DNA of 19,563 nt, taken from the NCBI GenBank assembly GCA_023390635.1, contig JAEWCM010000144.1:1-19563 (forward strand). The letters run 5' to 3'. How positions within the stretch are numbered: position 1 is the first letter of the stretch; each line of letters starts with the position of its first letter. This DNA comes from Bacillota bacterium. GTDB lineage: Bacteria; Bacillota; Desulfitobacteriia; Desulfitobacteriales; Desulfitobacteriaceae. A model generated the notes under the pieces. It ran no database searches. It was given only the letters and a program-made list of their open reading frames with translations, and was not told the DNA's origin. A program made the translations under genes and the position numbers. Below are positions 6,513-13,870 of this stretch, piece by piece.

Positions 6513-7469
6513 TTATTGGCGGCCATTAGGCCGCCATTTTTTTCCCTGCCAACTGTCTCGCTTTTCCAGCTCCCGATCAATCGCATTGAGAACCTCCCAT
6601 TTCTTTCTGCTCCAAGCAGGGGCAATCAAGTCCTCAGGCGCCCCATCACCGGTTAGGCGATGAATGATCATTTCCGGAGGCAGCAATTCCAGTACATCTG
6701 CCACTAAAGCGACATATTCGTCAGCAGTAAGTAAGGGAAAAGGCTTAGATTCATAAAAATCGGCCAGCGGGGTATGCCGTAAAATATGCAGAAGGTGAAT
6801 TTTAATCCCCTGCAAGGGCAAGCGGCTCACCTCTTTGGCTGTGGCCAGCATATCTGCCCGTGTTTCACCAGGCAGGCCCAGAATGATATGTCCACACACC
6901 CGGATGTTCCTTTTGCTCAGTTCTTCCAAGCCGGATAAAAATTGGTCATAGTTATGACCACGGCCAATCCATTGCAGCGATCGCTCATGAGTACTTTGTA
7001 ATCCCAGTTCCACCCACAAATAAGTATGCCGGTTTAACTCTTCCAGATAGTCGAGTACATCCAGAGGTAAACAATCGGGACGGGTAGCAATGGAGAGTCC
7101 GACCACATTCTTCTCTGCCAGTGCTTCTTCATACATTACCTTTAATCTATCCAAAGGTGCATATGTATTGGTATAAGCCTGAAAATACGCCAGATACTTT
7201 GCTCTTGGCCATTTTTTCTCCATGCGCTTAATAACATCAGCGAATTGTTCATGAATAGAAGCCTCTGCCTCGCCGGCAAAATCACCTGAACCTCTGGCAC
7301 TGCAGTAAATACACCCTGCAGTGCCCAAACGGCCATCCCGGTTGGGGCAGGTAAATCCACCATCCAGGGATACCTTAAATACCTTTTCGCCGAAGCGCTG
7401 CCTCAAATGTTCGTTAAAGGTTCGATAGCGTTTTTCACCTTTACTAAATAATTGTTCCTGCCTATCCAT
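6513..7469 (-). CDS. Radical SAM protein, YhcC/YtqA (TIGR01212) family
   Basis: A 318-residue radical SAM protein with an Elp3-like core. The cluster ligands appear as C41-x11-C53-x2-C56 (CPNRDGRLGTAGCIYC), the long-spaced pattern of the YhcC/YtqA family. Other family signatures are YLAYFQAYTNTYAPLDRLK, GLSIATRPDCLP, YLWVELGLQSTHERSL, GHIILGLPGET and KIHLLHILRHTPLADFY. The substrate is not known to me. The ATG at 7469 shares one base with the stop of the preceding VOC gene (TGATG), so translation is probably coupled. It is the last gene of the suf cluster; coupling to cluster assembly makes sense for an enzyme needing a 4Fe-4S centre. Its 3' end overlaps the aminomutase terminator on the other strand. 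Confidence 0.88.
   Translation of the reverse strand: MDRQEQLFSKGEKRYRTFNEHLRQRFGEKVFKVSLDGGFTCPNRDGRLGTAGCIYCSARGSGDFAGEAEASIHEQFADVIKRMEKKWPRAKYLAYFQAYTNTYAPLDRLKVMYEEALAEKNVVGLSIATRPDCLPLDVLDYLEELNRHTYLWVELGLQSTHERSLQWIGRGHNYDQFLSGLEELSKRNIRVCGHIILGLPGETRADMLATAKEVSRLPLQGIKIHLLHILRHTPLADFYESKPFPLLTADEYVALVADVLELLPPEMIIHRLTGDGAPEDLIAPAWSRKKWEVLNAIDRELEKRDSWQGKKWRPNGRQ
6517..6543 (+). terminator. Intrinsic terminator of the aminomutase gene
   Basis: TGGCGGCC (6517-6524) and GGCCGCCA (6529-6536) form a perfect 8-bp stem with an ATTA loop and are followed by seven T. It lies inside the last codons of the convergent radical SAM gene. The minus strand has no U-run, so it serves only the + strand. 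Confidence 0.88.
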
Positions 7470-7852
7470 CAGAAGGACCCTTGAAAAAGTTCCAGCTTTT
7501 CTCCTGAAGGACCGCGAAAGAACAAGTTATAACGTCCTTCTCCCATGGAACAGGGTTCCGGTGACAGGAGATGGACACGGAAACGCTTTAGATGTTCAGT
7601 TGCGCTGAAAATGTCATCTGTCTTGAGCGCCAGATGATTGACAAGCCCATCCTGATTTGGCATAGACTTATTTAATTCCACCAATTCTACAACTGTATTC
7701 CCTAAGCGCATAAAAGCTAACTCCACTTCGCCCGGTTTGATCCGTTTGATCAGTTCAAAACCCAGTACCTGAGAGTAAAAGGCAATAGACTCATCCATGT
7801 CTTTGGCTTTGATTCCTATATGCTCCAAAGTAAAACGGCAATTCTCTTCCAT
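7469..7852 (-). CDS. VOC (glyoxalase/bleomycin-resistance fold) protein
   Basis: A 127-residue single VOC module of two beta-alpha-beta-beta-beta repeats. The usual metal-binding set is visible: H11 (LEHIGIK), E56 (VVELVEL), H73 (VNHLALKTDD) and E121 (GEKLELFQ). It resembles lactoylglutathione lyases and methylmalonyl-CoA epimerases, but the substrate cannot be told from the sequence. The ATG at 7852 gives the standard N-terminus and has GGGAG upstream. Longer in-frame starts would run into sufU. It begins 14 nt after the sufU stop and overlaps the next gene by one base, so it belongs to the suf transcript. A role in detoxifying aldehydes or thiol adducts near cluster assembly is speculation. 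Confidence 0.82.
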   Translation of the reverse strand: MEENCRFTLEHIGIKAKDMDESIAFYSQVLGFELIKRIKPGEVELAFMRLGNTVVELVELNKSMPNQDGLVNHLALKTDDIFSATEHLKRFRVHLLSPEPCSMGEGRYNLFFRGPSGEKLELFQGSF

Positions 7853-7866
7853 CGTCCATCCACTCC

Positions 7867-8307
7867 CTACTCTGCCGGTTTTTCCTTTTCCAGTCCATCC
7901 TCTAAAGTATGCCATCCCAGCACTGCACACTTGACGCGGGCCGGCATATTGGAAATATTCTTCAGGGCCACAGCCTCTTCCAGCACTTCCAGTTCAGTTT
8001 CATCCGTAATCTCCTGCTTAATCATGCCCAGAAAAGTCTTAGCCAGAGCCTTTGCCTCTTCCACCGGCTTCTCCTTGATTAAATCAATCATCATGGAGGT
8101 GGACGCCTGAGAAATGGCGCAGCCAATGCCCGTAAAGGAAGCATCCTCCACCATACCGTCCTTGATCTTCAGCTCCAGTTCGATCTCATCGCCACAGCTG
8201 GGATTGACTCCCTTTAAAACCAGATTGGGACTGTCAATATGCTTTTTATTGCGTCCGGAAGTATTATGCTCCATGATCAGTTCGGAATAAATCTGATTAA
8301 GATCCAT
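7867..8307 (-). CDS. sufU: SufU zinc-dependent sulfurtransferase for Fe-S assembly
   Basis: A 146-residue SufU-type protein that accepts persulfide sulfur from SufS and hands it to the SufBCD scaffold in Gram-positive bacteria. The zinc ligands and acceptor cysteine match the family: C38 and D40 (NPSCGDEI), C63 (GIGCAISQAS) and C127 (RVKCAVLGW). These align with Cys41, Asp43, Cys66 and Cys128 of Bacillus subtilis. The insert between the second and third ligands that separates SufU from IscU is present. The start at 8307 overlaps the end of sufS by 11 nt, favouring coupled translation and a matched SufS:SufU ratio. Confidence 0.95.
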   Translation of the reverse strand: MDLNQIYSELIMEHNTSGRNKKHIDSPNLVLKGVNPSCGDEIELELKIKDGMVEDASFTGIGCAISQASTSMMIDLIKEKPVEEAKALAKTFLGMIKQEITDETELEVLEEAVALKNISNMPARVKCAVLGWHTLEDGLEKEKPAE

Positions 8308-9520
8308 AACCCAGCCATCCTCTCACTTTCTTTAAACTGGCCACAAAAACATCCACATCTTCCAGAGAGTTGTAAAAATAGAAACTGGCCCGGCAGGTTG
8401 CGTTCACTCCCAAATAGCGCATCAAAGGCTGTGCGCAATGATGTCCCGCTCTGACGGCCACGCCGTCCGCATCAAGAATGGAAGCCACATCGTGAGGATG
8501 GGCATCCTGCACATTAAAAGAAATGACACCGCATTTATTGCCCCCTTCTTTATCACCGTAAATGGTTACATAGGGGATTTCCTTTAATTGCTTCAGGGCA
8601 TAATGGACCAGCCCTTCCTCGGCCTCCTTAATTCGTTCATAGCCGATGGTCTCAATATACCTGGCAGCCTCGGCGATGCCCAGAGCCCCGCCCACATTTT
8701 GGGTACCTGCTTCAAATTTGGCAGGCAGGGGAGCGAAGGTAGCATCCTGCTCATATACATATTCAATCATATCCCCGCCAAAGAGGAAGGGAGGCATTTT
8801 ATCCAGCAGCTCTTCCTTGCCGTATAAGACTCCCACGCCCATGGGACCCAGCATCTTATGTCCGGAAAAAGCAATAAAATCTACATCCAAGGACTTTACA
8901 TCCACCTTAAAGTGAGGAATACTCTGGGCACAGTCCAGCACAGCCACCGCACCTACACTGTGCGCTTTTTCAATGATTTTCTGCACCGGATTAACCGTTC
9001 CCAGCACATTCGACACCTGGGTGACGGAGACCAATTTGGTTTTCGGCCCGATCTTACTTTCGATCTCTTCCTCAGAAATGATCCCTTCATCATTGACATA
9101 CATATATTTAAGAATCGCACCCTTAGTCTTGGCTACTCTCTGCCATGGGATCAGGTTGCTGTGATGTTCGGCGATAGAAATCACGATTTCATCCCCAGCC
9201 TCAATAAAATTCATCCCGTAGCTGTAAGCCAGCAGGTTAAAGGATTCAGTGGTGTTCTTAGTAAAAATGATCTCCGATGTCTTGGCTGCCCCAATAAAAT
9301 CTCTGATCGTTTCCCGGGAACTCTCGTAGATTTCCGTGGCATCTACGCTCAGAGCATAGTTGCCCCTGTGGGGATTTGCGTTGTGCCCTTCATAGTAGTC
9401 TCTCAGCTTCTGTAAAACCGGCAGGGGCTTCTGAGTCGTGGCCGCATTATCCAGATAAACAAGACGCTTGCCGTTGACGACGGTTTTCAGAATGGGGAAA
9501 TCCTCTGCATATTTATTCAA
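8297..9520 (-). CDS. sufS: Cysteine desulfurase SufS (group II)
   Basis: PLP enzyme releasing sulfur from cysteine as a persulfide. At 407 residues it is family-typical. The PLP lysine is K222 in FSGHKMLGP. The persulfide cysteine is C362 in RAGHHCAQP, the group II signature RxGHHCA. The N-terminus has VYLDNAATTQKP. The start at 9520 overlaps the 3' end of sufD by 8 nt. The next gene, sufU, starts within its last codons, as expected for a SufS that relies on SufU rather than SufE. Confidence 0.96.
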   Translation of the reverse strand: MNKYAEDFPILKTVVNGKRLVYLDNAATTQKPLPVLQKLRDYYEGHNANPHRGNYALSVDATEIYESSRETIRDFIGAAKTSEIIFTKNTTESFNLLAYSYGMNFIEAGDEIVISIAEHHSNLIPWQRVAKTKGAILKYMYVNDEGIISEEEIESKIGPKTKLVSVTQVSNVLGTVNPVQKIIEKAHSVGAVAVLDCAQSIPHFKVDVKSLDVDFIAFSGHKMLGPMGVGVLYGKEELLDKMPPFLFGGDMIEYVYEQDATFAPLPAKFEAGTQNVGGALGIAEAARYIETIGYERIKEAEEGLVHYALKQLKEIPYVTIYGDKEGGNKCGVISFNVQDAHPHDVASILDADGVAVRAGHHCAQPLMRYLGVNATCRASFYFYNSLEDVDVFVASLKKVRGWLGYGS

Positions 9521-10640
9521 CCTTACTCAACTTCTTTCTTACCTGGTCAGAAATAGCTGTTTTTAATTCGAGTACGGGAATTTTCTCCGTAACCGGTTCA
9601 AACTCAGCCTCAATCACCATTTTTTTCGCATCCAACTCAGTTAGTCCCCTGGACATGAGATAAAACAGTTTATTTTCATCCATCTTGCCTGTGCTTGCCG
9701 CATGCTGGCCGTCCACATCATCTTCACTGCACAGAATAAGAGGGGCGGTACGGTTTCTCACCGCAGGACTGAGCAAAATGGCATATTCCTCTTCCCGACC
9801 TTTGGACCCGGAAGCTCCCCTTTTAAAATCAATGGTGCCGCGGAAAACTTTCTCGCTGTGATCCAACAAAGCCCCCTTGACATTAATATTGCTTAAAGAA
9901 CTTTTCCCTTCGTGCCGGGCGATATAGTTGATGTCAATGTGCCGCTCTTCATCGCCCAAATAAATGCTGTCGATCGTCAGAGAACTTTCTTTGCCTTTCA
10001 GCCTGGCCTGACAGCCAACCGTAATATTTTGGGCTCCCATTTCAGCCTGGAGCAAATGAACCGAACCCAGCTCTTCCACCAAAGCTCCGACGTCCCCCAT
10101 ATGCCAGGTCTCATCTCCCAGGAGCTGGACCTGAATAAGGCGGATCACAGCGTTTTCCTTGGCATAAAGACGGGTAAGGCCGCCATGAAAAGCCTTTAGT
10201 CCATTGGGAGAGCGGTAAACCATCACCACTGTAACTTCGCTGTCCTTTTCCCCAACAACCAGGTTTTGATCGATCACTGTCCGGTTGTTTTCATCAAGAT
10301 CATATTCAATAACGATCGGCGCGGGCAGCCGCCGGCCGGCCTCGATCTCTATCCGCACTCCGCTGTTTTGATTTTCTCCTGCCAGCTTTCCGAACTCGGC
10401 ACCTATGCCGTTCAGGTCTTTACTCCCTTTGAAAAGCCTATCCTCATTCACATTCCATTCCTCGGGACAGGCGGGATCGAAAGCAGTTACTGCCACCCCG
10501 CCGCCGGCGGGACAGTCAATCTTCGGGCCAGCATAAGATACCGGATCAGGAATCTCTGTCTCAATTCTCTTCTGATTGACGCCCAGCCACCGCCACGTTT
10601 TTTCCGGAAGGCCATTGACCTGCTCCAGTGTTAAATTCAT
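9513..10640 (-). CDS. sufD: Fe-S cluster assembly protein SufD
   Basis: Beta-helix scaffold partner of SufB in the SufBC2D complex. It is 375 residues and ends in the conserved SufB/SufD C-terminal region, with HAASTGKMDENKLFYLMSRGLTELDAKKMVIEAEFEPV. The ATG at 10640 is chosen because AAAGGAG sits about 8 nt upstream, giving MNLTLEQVNG. An upstream in-frame TTG at 10670 would include the Shine-Dalgarno within the coding region. It lies 47 nt after sufB and overlaps sufS. Confidence 0.93.
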   Translation of the reverse strand: MNLTLEQVNGLPEKTWRWLGVNQKRIETEIPDPVSYAGPKIDCPAGGGVAVTAFDPACPEEWNVNEDRLFKGSKDLNGIGAEFGKLAGENQNSGVRIEIEAGRRLPAPIVIEYDLDENNRTVIDQNLVVGEKDSEVTVVMVYRSPNGLKAFHGGLTRLYAKENAVIRLIQVQLLGDETWHMGDVGALVEELGSVHLLQAEMGAQNITVGCQARLKGKESSLTIDSIYLGDEERHIDINYIARHEGKSSLSNINVKGALLDHSEKVFRGTIDFKRGASGSKGREEEYAILLSPAVRNRTAPLILCSEDDVDGQHAASTGKMDENKLFYLMSRGLTELDAKKMVIEAEFEPVTEKIPVLELKTAISDQVRKKLSKVE

Positions 10641-10671
10641 ATTCTTCAACTCCTTTGCTCCTAAAAGCAAA

Positions 10672-10690
10672 TAGCGTTATCTCAGCGCTA
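10672..10690 (-). other. Small hairpin at the sufB-sufD junction
   Basis: TAGCG (10672-10676) and CGCTA (10686-10690) pair around a 9-nt loop that includes the sufB stop region. On the minus strand TTTGCTTTT follows. It could be a weak attenuator or processing site tuning sufD relative to sufB. Confidence 0.3.
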
Positions 10691-12100
10691 TCCTATACTG
10701 CCTTCCATTTCCAGTTTAATCAGGTTGTTCATTTCCACCGCATATTCAAGAGGAAGTTCTTTGGCCACCGGTTCGGCGAATCCCCGCACGATCATGGCCT
10801 TTGCCTCTTCCTCACTGATCCCTCTGCTCATCAGGTAAAAGATAGCTTCATCGCTGATCCGGCCAATCCTGGCTTCATGACCGATATCCACTTCATCATT
10901 GAGAATATCCATTACCGGAATGGTATCGGAACGGGACTGATCATCCAGCATTAACGATTCACAGGAAACGGATGCCTTACTATGATGAGCTTCTGCCGCC
11001 ACCTTAACGGCTCCCCGATATACACATGTTCCGCCGTCTTTGGAAATAGACTTTGTATTGATTGTCGAAGAAGTATAGGGCGCAGCGTGAATAACTGTCG
11101 TTCCCGTATCCAAAGTCTGCCCTTTTGAGGCAAATGTGATCCCTGTGAACTCCGACCTTGCGCCTTCTCCTTTTAGGATACTCATGGGGTAGAGCATTGA
11201 GATTTTAGACCCAAATGATCCAGAAATCCATTCGATCCGGCCGTTCTTTTCCACCACAGCCCGCTTCGTATTCAGGTTAAGCATGTTCTTGGACCAGTTT
11301 TCAATCGTGGAGTAACGAAGGCTGGCTCCTTCTTTGACATAGAGCTCAACACAACCGGCATGAAGATTGGTCACGTTGTATTTGGGAGCTGAGCATCCTT
11401 CAATAAAATGGAGGCTGGCTCCTTTATCCACGATAATCAGGGTATGCTCAAACTGACCTGCACCGGGAGCGTTAAGACGGAAATAAGATTGCAGAGGTAT
11501 GGAAACATGGACTCCTTCCGGCACATAGACAAAGGAGCCCCCTGACCATACCGCACCGTGCAAAGCCACAAATTTATGGTCATTGGGAGTTACCAGCTTC
11601 ATAAAATACTCCTGAATCATGTCGCCATGACTCTTTAAAGCGCTCTCCATATCGGTGTAAACGACCCCTTGTTTGGTGACCTCATCCTTCACATTGTGAT
11701 AAACCACTTCCGAGTCGTATTGAGCCCCCACTCCAGCCAGGGATTCTCGCTCTGCCTGAGGAATACCCAACCGTTCGAACGTATCTTTGATATCGGTCGG
11801 AACTTCCGACCAACTGCCGCGCATTGCTGTATTTGGTTTTACATACGTAACGATATTATCCATATCCAGCTCGTCCAGGGAAGGCCCCCAGACCGGCAGT
11901 TCGGTTTGATTATAGATTTCCAGTGATTTCAGCCGGAATTCACGCATCCATTCCGGATCATGCTTCTCCTCAGATATCCGGCTGACAATTTCCGCCGTCA
12001 GTCCCTTGGATACTTTAAATTCAGCACGATCGGGATTTTTTATATCATAAACACTCCGGTCGATATCCGTAACCAGTGTTTTTTTCTCCACAGAGTCCAC
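10688..12100 (-). CDS. sufB: Fe-S cluster assembly protein SufB
   Basis: Scaffold subunit on which nascent Fe-S clusters form with SufC and SufD. At 470 residues it is full length. Family stretches include KPNTAMRGSWSEVPTDIK, LHGAVWSGGSFVYVPEGV, HFIEGCSAPKYNVTNLHAGCVELYV and, near the C-terminus, DEVDIGHEARIGRISDEAIFYLMSRG. Several cysteines in the beta-helix core are retained. The start is a GTG at 12100; another in-frame GTG four codons later, preceded by GGGGTG, is equally possible. It begins 17 nt after the sufC stop. Confidence 0.95.
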   Translation of the reverse strand: MDSVEKKTLVTDIDRSVYDIKNPDRAEFKVSKGLTAEIVSRISEEKHDPEWMREFRLKSLEIYNQTELPVWGPSLDELDMDNIVTYVKPNTAMRGSWSEVPTDIKDTFERLGIPQAERESLAGVGAQYDSEVVYHNVKDEVTKQGVVYTDMESALKSHGDMIQEYFMKLVTPNDHKFVALHGAVWSGGSFVYVPEGVHVSIPLQSYFRLNAPGAGQFEHTLIIVDKGASLHFIEGCSAPKYNVTNLHAGCVELYVKEGASLRYSTIENWSKNMLNLNTKRAVVEKNGRIEWISGSFGSKISMLYPMSILKGEGARSEFTGITFASKGQTLDTGTTVIHAAPYTSSTINTKSISKDGGTCVYRGAVKVAAEAHHSKASVSCESLMLDDQSRSDTIPVMDILNDEVDIGHEARIGRISDEAIFYLMSRGISEEEAKAMIVRGFAEPVAKELPLEYAVEMNNLIKLEMEGSIG

Positions 12101-12117
12101 CCCGTTTTCTTCTGCCC

Positions 12118-12870
12118 TTATTTTGCCGTGGAACGAACAAGGTCTTCAAACCCTGATTCATTGATCTCGGCAATTAAACTACGATTTCCTGTTTTCACGA
12201 TCTTACCGTCTACCAGTACATGAACATAATCAGGCGTAATATTCTCCAGCATTCTCGCGTTGTGGGTAATGATCAGCAAAGCATTGTTTTCATTCTTAAA
12301 CTGATTGATGCCCTTTGAGACAATTTTCACCGCATCGACGTCGAGCCCAGAATCCGTCTCATCCAAAATCGCTAATTTAGGTGCGAGCATCAGCATTTGC
12401 AGAATTTCATTCTTCTTCTTTTCTCCCCCGGAAAAGCCCACATTCAAATAACGGGAAGCATAACTCTCGTCCATATGCAATTCCTGCATGGTTTTTTCCA
12501 ATTCCTTTTTAAAGGCAAAAATCCGTACAGACTTGTCCGTTACCGCACCGCGCGCAGTGCGCAGGAAATTTTCCACCGTGACGCCGGGAATTTCCTCCGG
12601 ACTTTGAAAAGAAAGGAAAATGCCTTTACGAGCCCTTTCGTCTGTTTTGGAACCGGTGATGTCTTCACCTTCAAACAGAATGGAACCTTGGGACACGGCA
12701 TATTTGGGGTGTCCCATAATTGTACTGACCAGGGTGGATTTGCCCGCCCCGTTCGGACCCATGAGGACATGCACTTCTCCTTTATTAATGGTCAGATTAA
12801 GGCCTTTGAGAATTTCTTTGCCATCAACCTGAGTATGCAGATCCTGGGTTTCTAATAATTTTTCCGCCAT
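12118..12870 (-). CDS. sufC: Fe-S cluster assembly ATPase SufC
   Basis: Soluble ABC-type ATPase of the SufBC2D scaffold; ATP-driven SufC dimerisation reshapes SufB-SufD during cluster assembly. It is 250 residues with Walker A GPNGAGKST, signature GFSGGEKKKNEILQ, Walker B LAILDETDSGLDVDA and an H-loop in LIITHNARML. The SGGEKKK form and the DETDSGLD motif are SufC-specific. The ATG at 12870 is chosen for AGAGGTG upstream; a longer frame to 12891 would absorb that site. It is the first gene of the suf transcript, behind a promoter about 60 nt upstream. Confidence 0.96.
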   Translation of the reverse strand: MAEKLLETQDLHTQVDGKEILKGLNLTINKGEVHVLMGPNGAGKSTLVSTIMGHPKYAVSQGSILFEGEDITGSKTDERARKGIFLSFQSPEEIPGVTVENFLRTARGAVTDKSVRIFAFKKELEKTMQELHMDESYASRYLNVGFSGGEKKKNEILQMLMLAPKLAILDETDSGLDVDAVKIVSKGINQFKNENNALLIITHNARMLENITPDYVHVLVDGKIVKTGNRSLIAEINESGFEDLVRSTAK

Positions 12871-12928
12871 TATTTTCACCTCTAAAAACACTTGTTTGCA
12901 GCATCGTTATATCTGATTTGTATAACTT

Positions 12929-12957
12929 ATTGTATCCGAAAAATCACAAAAATACAA
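12929..12957 (-). promoter_or_regulatory. sufC: Candidate sigma-A promoter of the suf operon
   Basis: TTGTAT (12957-12952) and TACAAT (12934-12929) are 17 nt apart on the minus strand, with a predicted start near 12922 and a leader of about 50 nt to sufC. Confidence 0.6.
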
Positions 12958-12958
12958 A

Positions 12959-12979
12959 TCCCGACAGTTTTTATCGGGA
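12959..12979. promoter_or_regulatory. Inverted repeat TCCCGA-N9-TCGGGA next to the suf -35, candidate operator
   Basis: TCCCGA (12959-12964) and TCGGGA (12974-12979) abut the -35 of the suf promoter and are flanked by A/T. The size and position suit a dimeric regulator such as an Rrf2-family (IscR/CymR-like) protein. No such regulator gene lies in the window, so the partner is unknown. Confidence 0.45.
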
Positions 12980-13024
12980 ATAAATTTTTCCGTCTTTATA
13001 TTATTCACTATTACTCCTTTAAAA

Positions 13025-13053
13025 TTGTTATTGGGCATTAAATAGTATATAAT
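13025..13053 (+). promoter_or_regulatory. Sigma-A promoter of cooT
   Basis: TTGTTA (13025-13030) and TATAAT (13048-13053) are 17 nt apart, giving a leader of about 50 nt to the ATG at 13110. Confidence 0.65.
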
Positions 13054-13109
13054 TAGTTATATTAATCATTATGTTATGAACGCGGTTGCGTCCGGGGAGG
13101 TTGGGTCAC

Positions 13110-13313
13110 ATGTGCGAAGCAAATGTATATTTAAAAGAAAGTAATAAAAATGCTCCCTGCTTATTGATGGAATCAGTTGATATCATTGAACCCCACGGCA
13201 ATGGCTTACGTCTGGTTGATATCTTTGGTAATCAAAAATTTGTTGATGCAAAGATTCAGGATATGAAGCTTGTAGATCATCAAATTATTTTGGCACCTAT
13301 TGCTAAGAAATAA
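13110..13313 (+). CDS. cooT: CooT-family nickel-binding protein
   Basis: A 67-residue protein starting MCEANVYLKE. It contains the family core SVDIIEPHGNGLRLVDIFGN followed by a basic beta-strand region that ends LVDHQIILAPI. In characterised CooT, the N-terminal Cys2 of a homodimer binds nickel for carbon monoxide dehydrogenase maturation; Cys2 is present here. The ATG at 13110 has GGGGAGG 9 nt upstream; a longer reading to 13086 lacks such a site. No CODH or Ni-insertion ATPase gene is nearby, so its Ni client is not shown. It has its own promoter and terminator, so it is transcribed alone. Confidence 0.83.
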   Translation: MCEANVYLKESNKNAPCLLMESVDIIEPHGNGLRLVDIFGNQKFVDAKIQDMKLVDHQIILAPIAKK

Positions 13314-13332
13314 TAATTTATCACAAGAATGC

Positions 13333-13363
13333 AACCCCTTACTCAGATGGTAAGGGGTTTTTT
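13333..13363 (+). terminator. Intrinsic terminator of cooT
   Basis: AACCCCTTAC (13333-13342) and GTAAGGGGTT (13350-13359) form a perfect 10-bp stem with a 7-nt loop, followed by TTTTTT. Confidence 0.92.
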
Positions 13364-13444
13364 AATCTTCTGATTAACTTCTTTTCCTCCTGCATCATAT
13401 ATTGAAATGACAAATATACCATTTTTATCCAGGGGGAATTATTT

Positions 13445-13747
13445 ATGGTTACGAATATTTTCCATTCCTTTAATCACCATTCCACACCGCTTCACAAAAA
13501 AACCACTAAAATAGAGCAGGCCCTGCCTTTAACTCCTTTACAGGAAGGAACCATAAAATTGTTCCAACAACTTGGTGCCCCTTTATTGAGACAGGCCACT
13601 CCTTTCATTGCCAAACAGGTTGGCCCTGCCCTTGCCAATAAAGTAGGGCCAACGCTTGTTCAAAAGGTTGCTTTTCCTTTAGTAAAAAAAGTTGGATTCC
13701 CGATGATTAAACGTCTAGGTCTGACGTTGATTCAAAAGCTCCCTTAA
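13445..13747 (+). CDS. Small cationic protein with seven tandem octapeptide repeats, unknown function
   Basis: I do not recognise this 100-residue protein. Residues 1-42 are polar and His/Lys/Thr-rich (FHSFNHHSTPLHKKTTK). Residues 43-98 are seven adjacent 8-residue units: LGAPLLRQ, ATPFIAKQ, VGPALANK, VGPTLVQK, VAFPLVKK, VGFPMIKR, LGLTLIQK, then LP. The consensus is aliphatic-Gly-x-(Pro)-aliphatic-aliphatic-x-Lys/Gln, so the repeat block is basic and amphipathic. There is no signal peptide and no cysteine. The ATG at 13445 has AGGGGG about 8 nt upstream. A weak promoter TTAACT/TATATT (13374-13403) may precede it. It stands alone between cooT's terminator and a bidirectional hairpin. A membrane-associated or antimicrobial-like role is a guess. 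Confidence 0.7.
   Translation: MVTNIFHSFNHHSTPLHKKTTKIEQALPLTPLQEGTIKLFQQLGAPLLRQATPFIAKQVGPALANKVGPTLVQKVAFPLVKKVGFPMIKRLGLTLIQKLP
13571..13738 (+). repeat. Seven diverged 24-bp coding repeats
   Basis: Codons 43-98 form seven in-frame 24-bp units. The protein period is clear while the DNA has drifted, which suggests old duplication under selection. The block also contains a perfect 9-bp inverted repeat, GTTGGCCCT (13619-13627) / AGGGCCAAC (13645-13653). Confidence 0.7.
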
Positions 13748-13780
13748 TACTATAAGCTTAATCTTCACAAAAATATGCGA

Positions 13781-13822
13781 AGGGGACGCTTCTCTGCCAT
13801 ATAAAGCCGAGAAGCATCCCCT
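13781..13822. terminator. Hairpin between convergent genes, probable bidirectional terminator
   Basis: AGGGGACGCTTCTC (13781-13794) and GAGAAGCATCCCCT (13809-13822) pair with one C-A mismatch on the + strand, which becomes G-U on the minus strand. The stem is therefore fully paired in the minus transcript from the SLH-protein gene. That side is followed by TTCGCATATTTTTG; the + side by CTCTTT. Confidence 0.65.
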
Positions 13823-13870
13823 CTTTCAACCGGATATCAAGTAGTATGATGTTAATCCTCTTGGATATTT

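Noticed and set aside
8858..9415. 185-codon open frame antisense to sufS
   Set aside because: It lies wholly inside the well-supported sufS gene, has no ribosome site and resembles no protein; a shadow frame.
12397..12855. 152-codon + strand frame antisense to sufC
   Set aside because: It mirrors the sufC coding region and has no start signals.
12959..12979. TCCCGA/TCGGGA hairpin as a suf leader attenuator
   Set aside because: It lies upstream of the predicted -35 of the minus-strand promoter, so it would not be in the suf transcript; an operator is more likely.
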